Of a DNA stretch of 12,315 bases, positions 12,075 to 12,315 are shown in pieces (within the stretch, counting starts at the first letter, position 1; each line of letters starts with the position of its first letter). The stretch is from assembly GCA_041488155.1 (NCBI GenBank), contig JBGPOS010000085.1:1-12315 (forward strand), given 5' to 3'. The stretch comes from JBGPOS01 sp041488155 (GTDB lineage: Bacteria > Chloroflexota > Dehalococcoidia > Tepidiformales > Tepidiformaceae). Both the position numbers and the translations under genes were made by a program. Below the pieces are notes generated by a model. It was not told the DNA's origin. It saw only the letters and a list, made by a program, of their open reading frames with translations, and did not search any database.

Positions 12075-12091
12075 CCTCCCGCTGCGGGAGG
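12075..12091 (-). promoter_or_regulatory. palindrome covering the comEA ribosome binding site
   Basis: CCTCCCGC-T-GCGGGAGG is a perfect 8-base palindrome. On the comEA transcript its 3' arm is the GGGAGG Shine-Dalgarno site, so folding would mask translation initiation. Confidence 0.55.
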
Positions 12092-12112
12092 CGAGCGGAT
12101 GAGTTGACCTGT

Positions 12113-12151
12113 CCGAAGCCCGGCGTCCGGGCACTCGACGCCGGGCTCCGG
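12113..12151 (-). terminator. strong stem-loop between leuS and comEA
   Basis: Arms 12113-12126 and 12138-12151 pair over 14 bases with one mismatch (core AGCCCGGCGT with ACGCCGGGCT) around an 11-base loop. No T-run follows on the minus strand, so termination is plausible but not classical. It lies 78 bases after the leuS stop. Confidence 0.5.
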
Positions 12152-12228
12152 AAGCAGGACGCGCAGCCTAGGGGGAGGGGCCTTACCCGTCGCTTACCGC
12201 TGGCTCATCGGATCGGTTTGGGCGGGCG

Positions 12229-12315
12229 CTACTCGCCAGGCGAGACGATGTTCACCAGGCGACCGGGGATCTGCACCACCTTGCGCGGCGCTCGCCCCTT
12301 CAGGTAGGCCTGCAC
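12229..12315 (-). CDS. leuS: leucyl-tRNA synthetase, C-terminal end (partial)
   Basis: The minus strand from the window edge reads VQAYLKGRAPRKVVQIPGRL, then VNIVSPGE and a stop at 12229-12231. Ending in prKvI-vPgkLVNIV is diagnostic of the C-terminal anchor domain of bacterial LeuRS, which charges tRNA-Leu. Only 28 codons are inside the window. The leuS-comEA-comEC order supports both this call and the host origin of the flank. Confidence 0.85.
   Translation of the reverse strand: MQAYLKGRAPRKVVQIPGRLVNIVSPGE

Noticed and set aside
10905..12134. Minus-strand ORF of 409 codons over comEA and comEC
   Set aside because: It is a shifted frame across two recognised genes, dominated by Arg, Gly and Ala.
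1..12315. CRISPR array or tRNA attachment site
   Set aside because: No regularly spaced direct repeats with unique spacers and no tRNA cloverleaf seen; the element borders lie in comEC.

Overview
This 12.3 kb window is chromosomal DNA from a high-GC bacterium whose leuS-comEA-comEC locus (minus strand) has been split by an integrated element of about 10.3 kb. The locus order, the GC content and the -10 boxes of TANNNT type fit Actinomycetota or Chloroflexota. I cannot choose between them from this window.

Host flanks. At the right, on the minus strand, are the 3' end of leuS (12229-12315), a complete comEA (11462-12067) and the first part of comEC (11443 down to about 10457). At the left edge, 1-156 on the minus strand is the next part of the same comEC gene. 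Joining the two host parts at the shared CTGG (153-156 and 10456-10459) restores an uninterrupted reading frame. The element therefore sits inside a DNA-uptake channel gene and is not attached to a tRNA gene.

Element, left to right. A large serine integrase starts 38 bp from the left junction, followed by a small basic ORF. Next is a DNA-binding and replication block: a zinc-finger protein, a protein with two helix-turn-helix domains, and a phage-type replication initiator that appears to carry its own origin repeats inside its linker. A 42-residue ORF, a G-quadruplex-type C-tract and an intrinsic terminator close this block. From 3900 to 6119 there is a chain of small, mostly start-stop-overlapped genes: several Cys-rich proteins, a terminase-small-subunit-like HTH protein and a winged-helix protein. 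A small minus-strand gene (6103-6378) then faces a DNA methyltransferase gene (6441-8099) that carries a C-terminal Mrr-like nuclease-type domain.

The last third of the element, 8187-10399, is the most unusual part. A strong promoter with phased repeats drives five tightly coupled genes: four different small winged-helix proteins, each with an N-terminal helix of similar pattern, and one PD-(D/E)XK nuclease. I do not recognise this five-gene set as a named system. With the adjacent methyltransferase-nuclease fusion it looks like a defence or restriction cargo.

Working model (inference): a replicating, serine-integrase-driven element without capsid, portal or relaxase genes, resembling a phage satellite. 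It carries a defence-like cargo and shuts off natural transformation by occupying comEC; precise excision would restore the gene.
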